Source: Perkinsus olseni
Lineage: Eukaryota; Perkinsozoa; Perkinsida; Perkinsidae
Direction: 5' to 3'
DNA: 64,000 nucleotides
Assembly (NCBI GenBank): GCA_013115135.1
Contig: JABANP010000031.1
Location: 62,001 to 126,000, forward strand
This document shows positions 14,450-25,999 of the stretch, piece by piece. The notes under the pieces were generated by a model. The model searched no databases. It worked only from the letters and a program-made list of their open reading frames with translations, and was not told where the DNA came from. The translations under genes and the position numbers were made by a program. How positions within the stretch are numbered: position 1 is the first letter of the stretch; every line of letters begins with the position of its first letter.

Positions 14450-15002
14450 CGGACAGGAGAGACAACCGACTACTGTATTCCCCGTTCACAGGAAAATCGA
14501 TCAACCGTTTCATAATTAATTAAACTATAAACACAAGGCTGCCGTCTAACACGTTACCGAGGCACATGTTTTCTACGTGTTTGCTCTACTAACATTTAAC
14601 CCTTCCTTACAGCGTCGTCCGCAAGATATCCTTCTATGCGCACCCGCAAGAATATGCGCATGCGTGCAAAGATTTGCTAGACACAACTGTTCTTTTCTTC
14701 CATCATAATTTTTTCTGTTTTTTTGTCAACAGCTGGCAATTCACAGGAACTTTAGAGGTCTTTTCGAGTAATCATTGACGCTTTCAAAATCTGAAACGAA
14801 AAAGACACGTAAACATGTATCGCTTCGCTCCGCCTATTCACAACCCTACATCTATATACCGAGCAATTCTCTTTTCCTCTCAGGACTCGCTTCCTTCAGC
14901 TCGGCCACAGCTACCCTGAGCTGATTCGGCCTCCCATCGGGCTTGCTGCTGCTGCCTAGAAATAAAAGCAACTGGCAGAATACTCTGCGCTACCATCACC
15001 AT
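14450..15002. other. Intergenic, with three dispersed intron-family motifs
   Basis: Between the Maf start and the PAM2-gene stop lie copies of AATCGATCAACCGTTTCA (14494-14511), GCATGCGTGCA (14661 region) and ATCGCTTCGCTCCGCC (14820 region). These may be UTR introns or free element copies; no coding flank was found. Confidence 0.4.
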
Positions 15003-17530
15003 TTACATTCTGCGTCGTTGCTTAGGCCTTTCCCTCTCGACTTGGGATGTACTATCTACTGAACGAGGGTAATCCATCCACCCAGGTTCGATCCCTGGAC
15101 CCTACCCTTCTTAGAAGGATCCTCAGTCGACTCTTTCTGTCTCTCATCCATAATCTTCTTAACCCGCATTTGTACCTAAGAGTCCCCTTCCCTCCAGCAG
15201 ACCAACCCATCATCCCTCTGTACTTGTGCCTCCTCCTCCGCCTTAGTAGCAGCAGCAGTGCCCCAGTCTATCAGCTGCTCATCGTCCATAACCGGCATGC
15301 CTGAACCATCTCTTCCCTTCCCATGGGACCAGATACTATTACTTGGGACGTTCGGATGATAGCGTGAAAGATGCGTTCCCTGCGCCTGGGCCAGTTGCAC
15401 GGCTTGCATTTGAGCCTTAGCGAACGCTGCCAGCTGAATATAAAGATGCCGTGACAAGGATTCGAACCCGAGGTCTCCAGACCCCGATACCAAAATACTA
15501 CCCCGCCCATGTATCTTGCAGCCATAAACTGATTCTGATAATATCTCGCCGCCGCCACTGCTCGTCGGTGATCCATCAGTGAGTCCAAGAACCTTAAACA
15601 ACATCAACATGACCACCACAGAGCCCACTGCCCGCCAGTGATGCCTATCGAACTTTCTCGATCCTATTTTCCGTTCCCCATCGCCTCACCTAGTCGTAGG
15701 AGCTGTGCCGTGTCCAGCAGGGACGAACTCAGGAGCCTTCGCGTTCAACTTCATAGGCTCAGGCTTCTGACTCTTGCTCTCCTCTTGCGGGACTATCGTC
15801 AATGGTGTCCCTGGGTTAGCAGCGCTAGCTGCCGCTGTCGATAGTCCAGGGGGTGACTGTGACCCCAATGCTTGGGACTGCGGCAGCTGAACAAAAAACA
15901 TCCCCCGCTCGGATCGAACCCGGGGCCTCTATGTATCACCTCCACTGGAGCCGGCGCGCTCCTTTGCGACGAGTTCTCGTCTTCCACCGGCGATTTCCTT
16001 CCTACGAGGTCGTCCTTCTTATCATCATCGACCAGGATGCCTAGAATACGTTAAGGAAATCCAAGTTTGCAAGATTTCAAGGCGTGTCTTACTGACACCA
16101 TTGAAGAGGACGCCAGCCAGTTCTGTATCACCGGACACTTCTGCTGCTCTGATCATAGCCTCATAGCTGCCAGAGGAAAAGTGTCAAAAAACAGAATAAA
16201 ATTTCTTCGCTCCGCCTACGTCTGTGGCTCGATAATGACCCCTGCCAACGTGAGGGACTGCAAGACTTCCTGGCAGACAGCGGATGCCTACCCACGATAA
16301 GGCAATCGATCACGAGGGCGCGCGCAGATGGGCGACTACCTCACTGGGGAAGTTGTCAATGGCTGATTGTAGAGCCTTGCGCGCATCTTCGTTCTTCAAC
16401 GAAATACCTAGGGACACCGACAGATGGTCAACGGACTGCCCGCCTTCTGAAAGAAATCGTCACGCGCCACAAAATTAGGCATGCAATTGCGCAATGCTCT
16501 CATGAGCGACCTTCAGAGATATCATCTCACCTGCTCCCTTCCCGACTTCCTTTACAGAACCGAACCCAGGCGGGAGTGGCGGCGCGGTTTTAACACCTTC
16601 CAGAACATGAGCTCGAGAAATCTTCGCTGTGCGCACAAGATACGCTGCGCAACTCCACCCACCGCGTTTCGGAGATTCAGACGACTTTTCATCCCCCGCC
16701 TTCTGCTGCTGCCCGACGCTGCGAGAAGCAGCTACCACTGTAGCACGCGGGGAGGTTCCAAGGCCTTCCAACTCAGTGGGGCGGTCCGAAGCGGCTGAAA
16801 ATCAATAATTCGCTCCGTTGGGGTTGAACCCGGGTCAAATGCTACCGGCAGTAGCGCTCCTGATTATATCCTCCTTATCTAGCCGCTCCCCACGCAGCTG
16901 TTCACCCTGAAACCCCAAGCACTATCGCCATTGCACGCCACTGCGATGACACTACCGCTTGAGCTGGACGGTGGTGTTGCTTGAGATAAGTTGCCCGGCT
17001 ACTACGACTGTTGCTGCTTCCCGACGGATGCACAGCCCGGAGCGCTGGAGAGGCTCTAGAACTGCATCGCGATGATGCTGTGGGTGGTATTATCTGCGGC
17101 TAGGCTGCATGAAGGGTCATCCCTCCTCCCCATTACCCTCTTCCTTGTAGGGCTTCCGAAGGGCCTCGGTTGGGCTGGACTGACGGTAGTAATATTCAAC
17201 AAATCATCATCAGCAGTAGACGGCGGCACTTCACCGTCTGACTGGGCCTCCGACGACTGTCGGCCTTGTGTGAGCTGAAGGCGACGATGACAGCAGCCCG
17301 GAGAGGTCATGAACCCCACCTTGAGGTAGATCGCAGTGACGATGATAGGGATGAGGATTCTCAGCAACCAGGTGACGGCACTAGAAATCTGTCAAGTGAA
17401 AATTTGTGCTACTTTAACGACTGTAACCAGTCATTACCTGGAATACTAGAGTAGTCCCTTGTGCAGTGTTCTGGATAACGAAGGGGGAGTCAAGATACTC
17501 AGCAAGGAAAGCCATCATTGCTGAGAGCAT
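15003..17530 (-). CDS. Membrane-anchored protein with PAM2-like motif
   Basis: Product family is not recognised. The N-terminus (MLSAMMAFLAEYL...) leads into one hydrophobic segment (LLRILIPIIVTAIYL), likely a membrane anchor or signal anchor. A long Ser/Pro/Ala-rich, probably disordered region follows. It contains KLNAKAPEFVPAG, which fits the PAM2 motif (L..NA..F.P) that binds the MLLE domain of poly(A)-binding protein. A helical Ala/Gln-rich tail and a basic C-terminus end at 15003-15005. At least ten introns rejoin in phase: 15059-15105, 15434-15501, 15887-15939, 16041-16098, 16167-16219, 16270-16339, 16447-16530, 16795-16845 and others upstream. One exon junction near 15200 is unresolved. 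The combination suggests a membrane-tethered mRNA-binding partner, which is inference. Confidence 0.75.
15059..15105 (-). repeat. Introner-like intron, tRNA T-arm family (antisense)
   Basis: This 47-nt intron contains GGGTCCAGGGATCGAACCTG then GG, an inverted T-arm with paired stem. It joins EDPSKK to VDSTSQ in phase 1. Confidence 0.9.
15434..15501 (-). repeat. Introner-like intron, tRNA T-arm family (sense)
   Basis: This 68-nt intron contains GGAGACCTCGGGTTCGAATC then CTTGTCACGGCATC, a T-arm with a preceding variable loop. It joins ARYMGG to LAAFAKA in phase 0. Confidence 0.9.
15887..15939 (-). repeat. Introner-like intron, tRNA T-arm family (sense)
   Basis: This 53-nt intron contains GAGGCCCCGGGTTCGATCCG. 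It joins SAPAPVE to LPQSQAL in phase 0. Confidence 0.9.
16041..16098 (-). repeat. Introner-like intron, CAAGATT family
   Basis: This 58-nt intron contains GCCTTGAAATCTTGCAAAC. It joins AGVLFN to GILVDDD in phase 1. Confidence 0.85.
16167..16219 (-). repeat. Introner-like intron, TTCGCTCCGCC family
   Basis: This 53-nt intron begins GTAGGCGGAGCGAAGAAATT. It joins IIEPQT to YEAMIRA in phase 2. Related cores occur near 14820, 49109 and 54655. Confidence 0.85.
16270..16339 (-). repeat. Introner-like intron, ATCGATC/GCGCGCGC family
   Basis: This 70-nt intron contains GCGCGCGCCCTCGTGATCGA then TTG. It joins DNFPSE to EVLQSLT in phase 0. Its orientation is opposite to the copy at 9062-9123. Confidence 0.85.
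16447..16530 (-). repeat. Introner-like intron, CGCGCGCCACGAAATT family
   Basis: This 84-nt intron contains TAATTTTGTGGCGCGTGACG. It joins EVGKGA to the residue completing EGGQSVD in phase 1. Confidence 0.85.
16795..16845 (-). repeat. Introner-like intron, tRNA T-arm plus CGGAGCGAA core
   Basis: This 51-nt intron contains GACCCGGGTTCAACCCC followed directly by AACGGAGCGAATTA, the core of the TTCGCTCCGCC family. It joins IIRSAT to AASDRPT in phase 1. Confidence 0.85.
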
Positions 17531-18410
17531 CGGGGTTGCTCAGTCGACGGTTGAAGAGAAATAGCGATGGAAGAAGAAAAAGCTACTCATCACATACGCG
17601 AATCGCGACAAGGTCCGAGAGAAGGGTCGCAGTACGCGTGAAAGTCGCGCGCGCCATTTTGATCGATTGAACGGCGCGAAAATTGCGTCCGCCGAGATGC
17701 CCTCGATGGGTCTAAAAGGTGCTGTAATTGTGTTGCCGCGTTACTAACACGATTATAGTGTTGTGAGCTTGTTGTCTTGCGACTTCGTAATACTGTGTCG
17801 TGTGCCCCACTGCCAGCTGCGTTGTCTCTCTAGAACTAGACAATATCTAGTAGATATTATTGATACTACTACTCTATGATTCCAAGTTTTTGAGACTGCG
17901 TAACATCCACTTCAATCAGCACGGTTACCTGTGTCAAACTCAAACCAGAGTAGCGTTCTCATTGGCCAGACTACTAACAGGCGCCAGACAGGTGAAGTGT
18001 AGCATCCCTGCTGTTATTGTTGTACTGCTGCTTCACAAATATGGTGATGAAGAGAAAACGAAGTTCACTAGAGTACGGATGAAGATGCGGCACAAGCTTT
18101 GTAAGGTTGATACCGTAGTTGACACCGGATCTTGTCATTAGTGCGATCAGATCCGATTGTCATCTGTTGTAGCGATGGTGTCAGGGATCACGGGGAATAT
18201 GATATGACACAGGGGCATTATTGGCTTTAGTCACCTGTTACCCAAGCTGCTTGGGTAACAGGCGACTAGGCTTGGGCCAAGCATGATGCTCGATATGGAA
18301 TTTCCATGGATTACGCTCTTGTGTGAGCTCTGGCAACATCCCCGGTTGGGCCTCGGTCAAACGATTGCCCCAGGAACGCCACCCTACGTAAGGACCTCCT
18401 CCTTCGACTT
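17531..18410. other. Intergenic, no gene resolved
   Basis: It contains a copy of the GCGCGCGCCATTTTGATCGA core near 17645. It also holds a long interrupted palindrome at 18229-18267: CCTGTTACCCAAGC, a 1-nt centre, and its exact complement, extended by five more pairs after one mismatch. Confidence 0.5.
18229..18267. repeat. Long near-perfect palindrome
   Basis: The arms are 14 bp and perfect (18234-18247 and 18249-18262) around one T. They extend by TAGTC/GACTA beyond one mismatch, giving about 20-bp arms. A second shorter odd palindrome (GCTTGGGCCAAGC) follows immediately. Confidence 0.9.
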
Positions 18411-19207
18411 TTGAATGGCACATTGCCGAGTGAGCGAAGCTTAGTCTGCCATCACTTCCAAGATACCTTAGAGCACTCGCTCGCTAAGAATTATTGCATC
18501 CGATCCCGAGGGGATATGACGACGAGTGAGCTAGGACTCGAAACCCAACGAACCTATATCGCGTCTTCGACGGCATTATCTTCCCGTCCCTTTCAGGGTT
18601 ATCCCCCTTGGAGTAGAGACTTCTCATTCGATACACGGAAGAACGAGGCTCTCTGTAGATATAATAACCTCGATTTGGAGAGCAGATATGAAGCTGTTGG
18701 GCCGGAGGTCTCTATCATGTCAGTTCAAGACAACCTGATTCGCACGTGCTACATAAAATGTCCATTCACAACCACCAGCCCGAAGTTTTATGCAATGTGA
18801 GAGGTGGTAGATATTCCGTCCTCATTCTCCCTTACAGATACGGCGATGACGAAGGCAGACTCACCGCGTACTATCCGGGAGGAGGCAAGTACACCCATTT
18901 CCATGATGATGGAAAACCTTTCCTGAACGACACTGGCCTAGACCCGCTCAGGATAAATTCTAGCAGTATACGCGAGATAAAACTGAGACTGAACTTGGCG
19001 GCGAGCAAGATACAATTCAGACCTGGATATGATCCTGCCCCCGACACGCCTAGCTATGATGATGATGAGCCAACTTTCTTCTATGAAAACGGGGACGACA
19101 CCACTGCTTCTGGGGGCGATGACGAAGAGCCAGAAGAGCTATGTTTGATGCGAAAAATAAATACGACTACTGGACCGCAAGCACCGAGCTCTCAATCGAA
19201 GAGCTAG
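18411..19207 (+). CDS. Unrecognised acidic protein, two exons
   Basis: A 126-codon open exon joins a second exon across a 41-nt intron (GTGAGA...TTACAG, about 18789-18829) in phase 2. The second exon is rich in Tyr, Gly and Asp (YGDDEGRLTAYYPGGGKY) and carries a strongly acidic stretch near the end. A short overlapping frame (19141-19323, ELSIEELEEVCSAAMDLV) may be the real C-terminus if another splice exists. The first Met is assumed; there is no clear signal peptide and I recognise no family. Confidence 0.45.
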
Positions 19208-19323
19208 AGGAGGTATGTTCGGCTGCGATGGATCTTGTTACACAAAGATTCGAAAAGTTTGATCGATTATGTGCCGCTCATTACGAAGCCCTGAACGGAG
19301 TCTTTGGTAGAGACAACGTGTAA

Positions 19324-20753
19324 GCGGAAATCCCTCCCTCCTGGGAAGGAGCGAGAAACAGACGCAGTGGGGTGGGAGATGAATATATCAATGTTTACCA
19401 ATCTTTTTCGTTCTGATTTTGTTTTTTCGTGTTCTTTTATTCCCATTTCATCAACAATGGTGATGCTGATGTAGACTACATGTAGTTGTATGCTCTTGCG
19501 GCGGCTACCCAGGTTTAGCGTTTTCTAGTACATTCGAATGCCTAGGGCTATCACATGCCACTCGGTGTCACCAGAGACGGGGAAGGTTCACCCTTGGCCA
19601 GATGCCCAGTGAGCTCCCCGTGTCTAACAGTGTTAGACTAACACGTTAAGGAACCAAGCTTGGAGAAGGGAAAACAGTGACCTTGCCTCCATGGCCTGAC
19701 CATCTCCGTCGACTCAAGCAAACGCTGTTAACGTCACCGAGCTATTCATTATCTGAAATGTTGTGAACGAGGGCTCATCTCGCAAAGTAAAGTATCGATG
19801 CTGCTGTTTTGGGTCGCGATGGTCAAACCCGACTGAGCATCGCACGTTGTTGCATGCCAATACTCAAGCCTTGAGAAGTGTACTTCGGAGTTATCATTAA
19901 CCTCTGGTATGCTACGCAGAAGCAGGCGCTTTGGTTCAGCGCTGTCAGAGGCAACAGTTACAGAAAGTATTCCGTTAAATCCGAGTGTTGAAGAACGAAG
20001 TTTCGCGCTGTATTGGCTCAATACACGCTCAGCAGTGTCGACCTTCACGGCATCGCAGCGTGAGTCGGCCAGAGATTTATTTGCGTGGAAGGAAGGAAAA
20101 CCAGTACGAACGGGCCCAAAAGCCGCGGAAAGTGAATGAGCGAAATTTTCGAGGATCAACCTGATGTTAACCACTTAATGGTGGTTGATACTGCTGTAAT
20201 ACAGCAAGTACTTGCGGCTTGCATGCCTGATGTGACTACATAATATAGTCCACATCACAGAAGAAGCAGTTCCAGCGATGTGGCGATGACGCAGACTCTC
20301 TACTGCGATACTATTGCAGAAGATGTAGTCATATATCAAGCTTTAGCAATACCAATGCATCCGATGCATCGCCACGAAGGCCAAAGTCTGAGAAAGTGTG
20401 TGTCTGAGTTTGTAGTCCAACGCTTACGGTTCCGGCTTAGTTGGACTCTTGTCGTAAATGTGCTCAGTTGGGGGCTCTCTGTCTCGTTTACATGCAATCA
20501 GACAGGTCGTCGAGAAGTCTCTCAGGGGTACGCAAAAAGGACGTCTCCTGTTAGGGGAGGTTCCACCGTCACCACTCTCGCGATCATCAACCACCACATA
20601 CTTCCGCTTGCCATAGCTAGAGGTGTCAGGTAGGGTAGATCACACAGGCATTACCCTACGCACCAACTAGGGAACAAGACACACAGAAGTGCTAACTAGT
20701 ACTCACAGCGAACATCATCATCACAATCATGATCCATGGAAGAATATCAGATC
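19324..20753. other. Intergenic, no gene resolved
   Basis: It contains perfect odd palindromes at 19622-19638 and 20192-20206. A CTAGAGGTGTCAG copy lies near 20620. Confidence 0.4.
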
Positions 20754-21443
20754 TCAGTGCTCGACACCAAGTTCCTCTAGGAGAGGCCAACCATCTCTCC
20801 TCCATCTCTTATGGCGAGAGATGCTTGGCTTGGCTACGACCGGTACCGCAGAGAGGAGCGGAATCTGTTCTCGTTTTGTGGGGCCGGGAGAACTCTTCTT
20901 GCTCCTGAGGCGCTTGAAGGGCCTCTTGAAGCATGAGGAGCAGGTACTCCTAGTCTCAGACTCTTCATCCGTAGACTCTTCGCCCGCATCTTCTCGTTGT
21001 TGCGAAGAAGCGTCCTGCGGGGATCTTATTCTGAGGATCGAATCGCTTCGTTTGAGCCGACCAGCCGGGCTGCGATCTCTGGTAGCATGAGAGCTGTCAG
21101 AGAACTCCACCAAGTGTGCGCTCTCTTCGTCGGCCCATCTGAGCTTCCTACTCTTCCTCGGTGGAATAATATTACTATCCCATGGACGAGGGGCCCGAGT
21201 CTCACGGTAGCGAGGGAACAATTCTCTACTAGTATAAGTCGTCCAGACAGTCTGATCACTGTTGCTGTTTTCGGCTGCTGTTGCCGCAACAGGTCTGCGA
21301 GCGTCGGTTCGAGCTCGCAGTCTCGTGATCCTCTCTGACTTCCCTTGGAGTACACTGATGCAATCAGAGCAGAGTATTATGAGAGCAACGAGAGCTTTGG
21401 GATTGGTCATAAGATGGAAAGAACTGTGAGAGGCCGTCGTCAT
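20754..21443 (-). CDS. Secreted basic protein, family A copy 1
   Basis: There is one open exon of 229 codons. A hydrophobic segment at residues 12-33 (MTNPKALVALIILCSDCISV) is a probable signal peptide, so the second Met may be the real start. The mature part is Arg/Ser rich with a KLRWADEE motif near residue 107 and a Cys-Ser-Cys stretch near 180. A related KIRWADEK motif occurs in the gene at 23394-24264, so this is a small local family. No known domain was recognised. The neighbouring minus-strand genes also encode secreted-type proteins. Confidence 0.65.
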   Translation of the reverse strand: MTTASHSSFHLMTNPKALVALIILCSDCISVLQGKSERITRLRARTDARRPVAATAAENSNSDQTVWTTYTSRELFPRYRETRAPRPWDSNIIPPRKSRKLRWADEESAHLVEFSDSSHATRDRSPAGRLKRSDSILRIRSPQDASSQQREDAGEESTDEESETRSTCSSCFKRPFKRLRSKKSSPGPTKREQIPLLSAVPVVAKPSISRHKRWRRDGWPLLEELGVEH

Positions 21444-21853
21444 GGCTTAATGCGGCCGCCTGATGGGTGGATGGGTCGAGCAGGATAGGACGTGAGAATC
21501 GAGAATGTGACTCAGCTTGCGGAGCGCTCCTGTCCAGTTTATTAGGGAATGTCAAATGCCATAATGGAAGAACGTGTCAAGGCATTCGCAATGGCATGCA
21601 CCAGCGAGTGCATACCACTCCTTTCTGAAATCGTGAGAGTTGAATGTGTTGACACTCGCACTTCCCCTGCCACGACTAGAAGACCGATGGCCGCGAGAAG
21701 TTATTCCAGCTCAAGCGCTCTGCCCCATTTTGAACAAAATACCATTTGCAATGTAACACGGGATAACAACATACACCATTGATGCACAAAACACTTGGTC
21801 GTGATGATGACCATGATGATGCTGATGAGGGCATCTCCAAAGGCGATGGTCTT

Positions 21854-23137
21854 CTAATGGGTAGCCTCATACTTGTACATCGGAGGGACTCCTGTGGAAG
21901 GATCGTAGGTGAGCACCAACCCTCCTCGCTCTGTCTTCGAAGGCGGACTGGTTGCCTCACCCTCGTCGGCCGTATCATTCAGAGATGGTGTGAGATCAAC
22001 CGGATACTTTTTTGCAGCAGCATCGTAAATACGACAAAGACTCTTTCGGAGAGTACTGCACGACCAGTCACTCGAGGAGCCGATCACATTAGACAAGAGC
22101 TGCTCAGTGATGCTTCGGCGAGGGCTTGCAGTGCCTTCACGGTCGGCTATGTTAATGAGCCATACCGGATCTTTGAAGCATTGACGCTCGTTGAGGCAGC
22201 AGACCCCCTCTTCTTTAGCCCTGCAAAAAGCGCAGAAAAGCCACGACAATCCTGCATTCGGAGCAATCGCACTCACCAGCGGACGACTTCCTCTTTACTC
22301 CCCTCCATGCAGTCCACTCTTGCCGTCCTGATTCTGCCGCCCTCAGAGCTCTGGGCCAGCCACATCCCCTTCTCCCATTCGATCGCGTCGTAGTCGTAGA
22401 TGTACGTCTTGCCTCCTGAAAAGTTGGTGTTGGTGCGGTACGGTTTTTAGTTCCCTCCAGAAAATCGGTTCGGTTATTGCAACTACCTTGAAAACCAGGA
22501 AACTCTGTGGCCTTGCACTTTTTCTGATACCCTACACGAAACCTGTGTAGTGTAGAGTGGTGCAAACATTGGTCCGTGACGCGCTCGCCCAGGTGGCTAG
22601 CTACTCCTAGCTATACCTTAGCTCTACTGATATAGTCTGTAATCTGTCGTCGCCTGCCCGTTGTAGGGATCAGCGGCGTCGGCCATTGTACGTGTGTATC
22701 TGTTAGTTTGGTGAGCGTGCTGGCTCAATTTTGCCCACCCTCTGCCACCCGGGTAGTTTTACTGTCTGCATCTTGGACGTGCAATCTACAGCTGTCGGTG
22801 GATGGCAGTCCGATGGCCCAGATTTGATCGGCAGGGCGGGACGAGTCGAGCTGACGAGTTTTGGGTGGGAAGCTGCGATCGGGCCTAGGTTTGCATGAGA
22901 GCAACCAAAATTGATGGTCGTGCGAAAAGACAAAACCAAAGTATCTTTCTTTGAGGCTACGCACATGCTGCTATCTAACGAGGGTCCACTGGAAGCGCGC
23001 CTTACTCTGATGAGAGAACGACGCAGTGAGCCGCGGACACTGCTTCCTCGGGAGAAGGAGGCCTCGACGAAGGTGCTGGGACAATGCTGGAGAAGGGTGA
23101 TGATGGAGATCGCGATTGAAGGGCTTCTTAGCATATC
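21854..23137 (-). CDS. Secreted Cys-containing protein, family B copy 1
   Basis: Exons encode KKCKATEFPGF, then GKTYIYDYDAIEWEKGMWLA, RIRTARVDCMEG, CCLNERQCFKDPVWLINI and CSTLRKSLCRIYDAAAKKYP. Introns at about 22417-22487 (GTAGTT...TTTCAG) and about 22240-22296 (GTGAGT...TTGCAG) rejoin in phase. An exon at 22703-23137 starts with a signal-peptide-like segment (MLRSPSIAISIITLLQHC) and may be its first exon, but that junction is not proven. A paralogue with the same block order lies at 24511-25330. The spacing of conserved Cys suggests a small disulfide-bonded domain. Function is unknown. Confidence 0.6.
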
Positions 23138-23393
23138 AATGTGCAACAAGAGAGTAATCCTTGCAACGACGACGATGCGACTCAGAGGAAGCCTCACATG
23201 TTTAGCTAGAGGTGTCAGAATGATGATGATGACGAACCGTGACCGCGCGATGGAGATACCGTTCGAGTTGGGGAACCAAACAACCGCAACAACAACAACA
23301 AATCACAATAAACATCATCATGACGTCATCGAACGACAGCATAACCATGATGATCATCATCATGGACAGGGCCTTATCGAACATTGATCTTCG

Positions 23394-24264
23394 TCACGTA
23401 GCGTCCACCTTTGGGCCTCTCTTGGGAAGGCAAAGAGAAAGTGACCTTACCAACCCCCTCCGCAGAGGTGACCGGAGGGGTCGTGGTCGCCGTTGCTTGG
23501 GTAGTTTTGCGATCAGGAGAGGCTCCTCCCATCTCAACCTTCTTGTCCTCGAGCCCTCCTCCGGTATGACTTCCTTTTCGGAGGACTCAACCTCGGGCTT
23601 TTCAATCTCACCCTCTTCCTCCGATAGCAACACTCCCGTATCCCTTTTCTTAAGGATAGGAGTTCACACGCTTCAGCTGAGCAGGTGCCGCCTTGTTGCG
23701 GCCTCCTCGTCGGGAGAGGAACCCCTGGTCGTCCGAGGCTTGCACCAATGGTATCCCCCTTCTCGTCAGCCCACCTGATCTTCCTATTTTCCTGGGGCAA
23801 TATCTGGTCACCATCAGAGCCCTGCGCGGCGACAATTCTAGGTTTGATGGGAGGAGGCTGCTGTGTCCCTCCATCATCATAGGGACACCGCTGTTCATCA
23901 CCGGTTCCAAGACGCGATAGTGTATTCCGTCATAAGCAATGATTCTGCCGGCGGGTTGAGCGTAGATTGGAGCCACAGGGTGAGCGGGAGCGACATGAGG
24001 GTACGGAGAAGAGGCCCTCTTCCTGACCTTGCCAGTTGAGGCAAAACAGTCCGGGTGGGTGATGAGGAGAATAGCTAGTATCTTGAGATTCATCATTATG
24101 GAGAGTGCTGGGGTGGAGATAACTGATATCATAATAAAGGCGACGGAGGAGTAGCACAGCGATCGGAACATCAGAGCACTTGCGAACACTGTAGCATTGA
24201 GGGAGGCCGAGTGGGGTGTTATCCAAGGGCTCCGAGAGCCGGCGTTACACACACTGTGATGCAC
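23394..24264 (-). CDS. Secreted basic protein, family A copy 2
   Basis: A hydrophobic start (MMNLKILAILLITHPDCFAS) is a likely signal peptide. The following exons switch frame through unresolved introns and encode DGIHYRVLEPV, then ILPQENRKIRWADEKGD, then a Lys/Arg-rich tail. KIRWADEK matches KLRWADEE of the copy at 20754-21443. Exon limits inside 23394-23800 are uncertain. Confidence 0.5.
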
Positions 24265-24510
24265 TTTTACCTCTAACCGGCGGAGGCGCCCAGGAAGGAT
24301 AGGGCGGCCGATCTTCTCACGAGGGGAGGTTGTTCAATTGTTTCTCCCATGACCTTCGATACGAGCGAGGCAGTGGTATGCATGAATCCTTTGGGAGTAC
24401 CACCGCCCCTCGTGAAAAGCAACATCATCTGGCACACACACTGATAAACATAGACATCATTACATGAATACAGCAGACATGAAAGAAGCAGCCAGCAATA
24501 CTAGCAGCAT

Positions 24511-25330
24511 CTAGACGGTTGATTCGTAGGAGGATAGCTCCAAAGTGTCCTGGAGGGTATCATCAGAGATGGGGGCCGACCTAGGCCGCCTCGCGTAGTT
24601 GTAACGAGCAGGACGACGATGATGGACCAGCTGCTCGAGGTTGGCCGCGGCCATCGATGATGGAGCCCGACTAGCCGTGGTTTGGCCCTCTGGGTACTCA
24701 TAAGGCTGCGGACGACGTTGTGTACCGTCCACGTTCTGATGATAATAACGAGGTAGCTTTGGACGTAGTGTTACACGATCCTCATCATCCACCGCTCGCA
24801 GGGTTGTCTTAACAGGATACTCCGCGGTAGCATTTTTATATAACAAGCAAAGTTGTCTGCGGAGGCTATCACACGACAGGTCTCCGGTGGCTGCACTCTT
24901 GAACACGTTGAGGAATAACTTCTGGCTGAAGGTTTCACGTGTGCTGGATGTCCCGCGAGGAATTTTTATATTCATCGCCCAGACAGGATCCACGAAGCAC
25001 TTCTCCTCGTCCATGCAGGCAACTCCCTCGTCTTTGTCCCTAAAAAAGCCTCACTACTATCGAATATCATCACAGCCATTCTCGTGGCACTCACCAGTAC
25101 ACGACCTGTCCACCATTTCCACCGCTGCACTCGACCCTGTCAGTCCTCAACCTTCCCTTCTCAGACCTCTTGGCAAACCACATTCCGTTTTCCCACTTTT
25201 CGTGATCGTAGCCGAACACGTAGTCCTTCCCTAAACGAACGAAAATCTTTTACATCAACATGAACGGAAGTTAAATTCAACCTACCGTAGCTTCCATGGG
25301 AACCTCCTTGACTTCACATCTTTTCTGAAA
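24511..25330 (-). CDS. Secreted Cys-containing protein, family B copy 2
   Basis: The exon blocks parallel copy 1: RCEVKEVP, GKDYVFGYDHEKWENGMWFA, GRLRTDRVEC, VACMDEEKCFVDPVWAMNI and CDSLRRQLCLLYKNATAEYP. A longer Pro/Arg-rich tail follows, ending at 24511-24513. Introns with GTAGGT...GTTTAG and GTGAGT...TTTTAG rejoin in phase. No N-terminal signal exon was located. Family membership is clear from block order; function is unknown. Confidence 0.6.
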
Positions 25331-25999
25331 AGAAGCAAAACGGCTGCGTCATCTAGCTAGGCCACATGGCCGACACCACGCCTAGGAGGACGTTGACAAA
25401 GTGAAGTACTGGTCGGCTCAAACGCCACTGAGAACCACTGAAGCAGTCTGTTTGCTGTCTCCTTGAGAAAGCGGCTATAGGGCCCACGGGGCTGTGCTGC
25501 TCAATAGTACCCAGAAGAGGAAGAACTTTGAGTGACCAATCAGTCAAATGGGAAGGGGAGGATGTCACAAGAAAACAGCCACGCAACTGATACGGAATTC
25601 CCTGGGAAGGAGCTTTCACCGAAAAGGAGAGAGAATCGTGACCAAGTTAAATTCCGGGACATTAATGCAGAATATAGACTGACCTTAATAGCACATAGGG
25701 ATAGGCGAGTGGATCCACCTCGAGTAAAGGGGGCGCTAATGAAGATGTTGTAGTCTTGAAGCCAGACAAGGATGGTCGTTATGGAAGATACCTTTGACAC
25801 CATGGCGAGCGACAAATAACTAGTGATAACTATTCCCTCATCCCAACGGGGTGAGAACATCAACTCCGTTGCAATATACACCAGGGGTCGACACAGCAAA
25901 GCAATCACGCCCATGAAAATGCCGGCAGGAGCAGCAGCCCCCCCACTTGCGAGATCTGGCAGATCAGGTTTGCGTCTGTGGCAACTATGAGTGTCGTCA

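Noticed and set aside
21779..22393. Plus-strand 204-codon frame
   Set aside because: The minus strand carries the family B exon chain with in-phase introns and a paralogue; the plus frame is a shadow.
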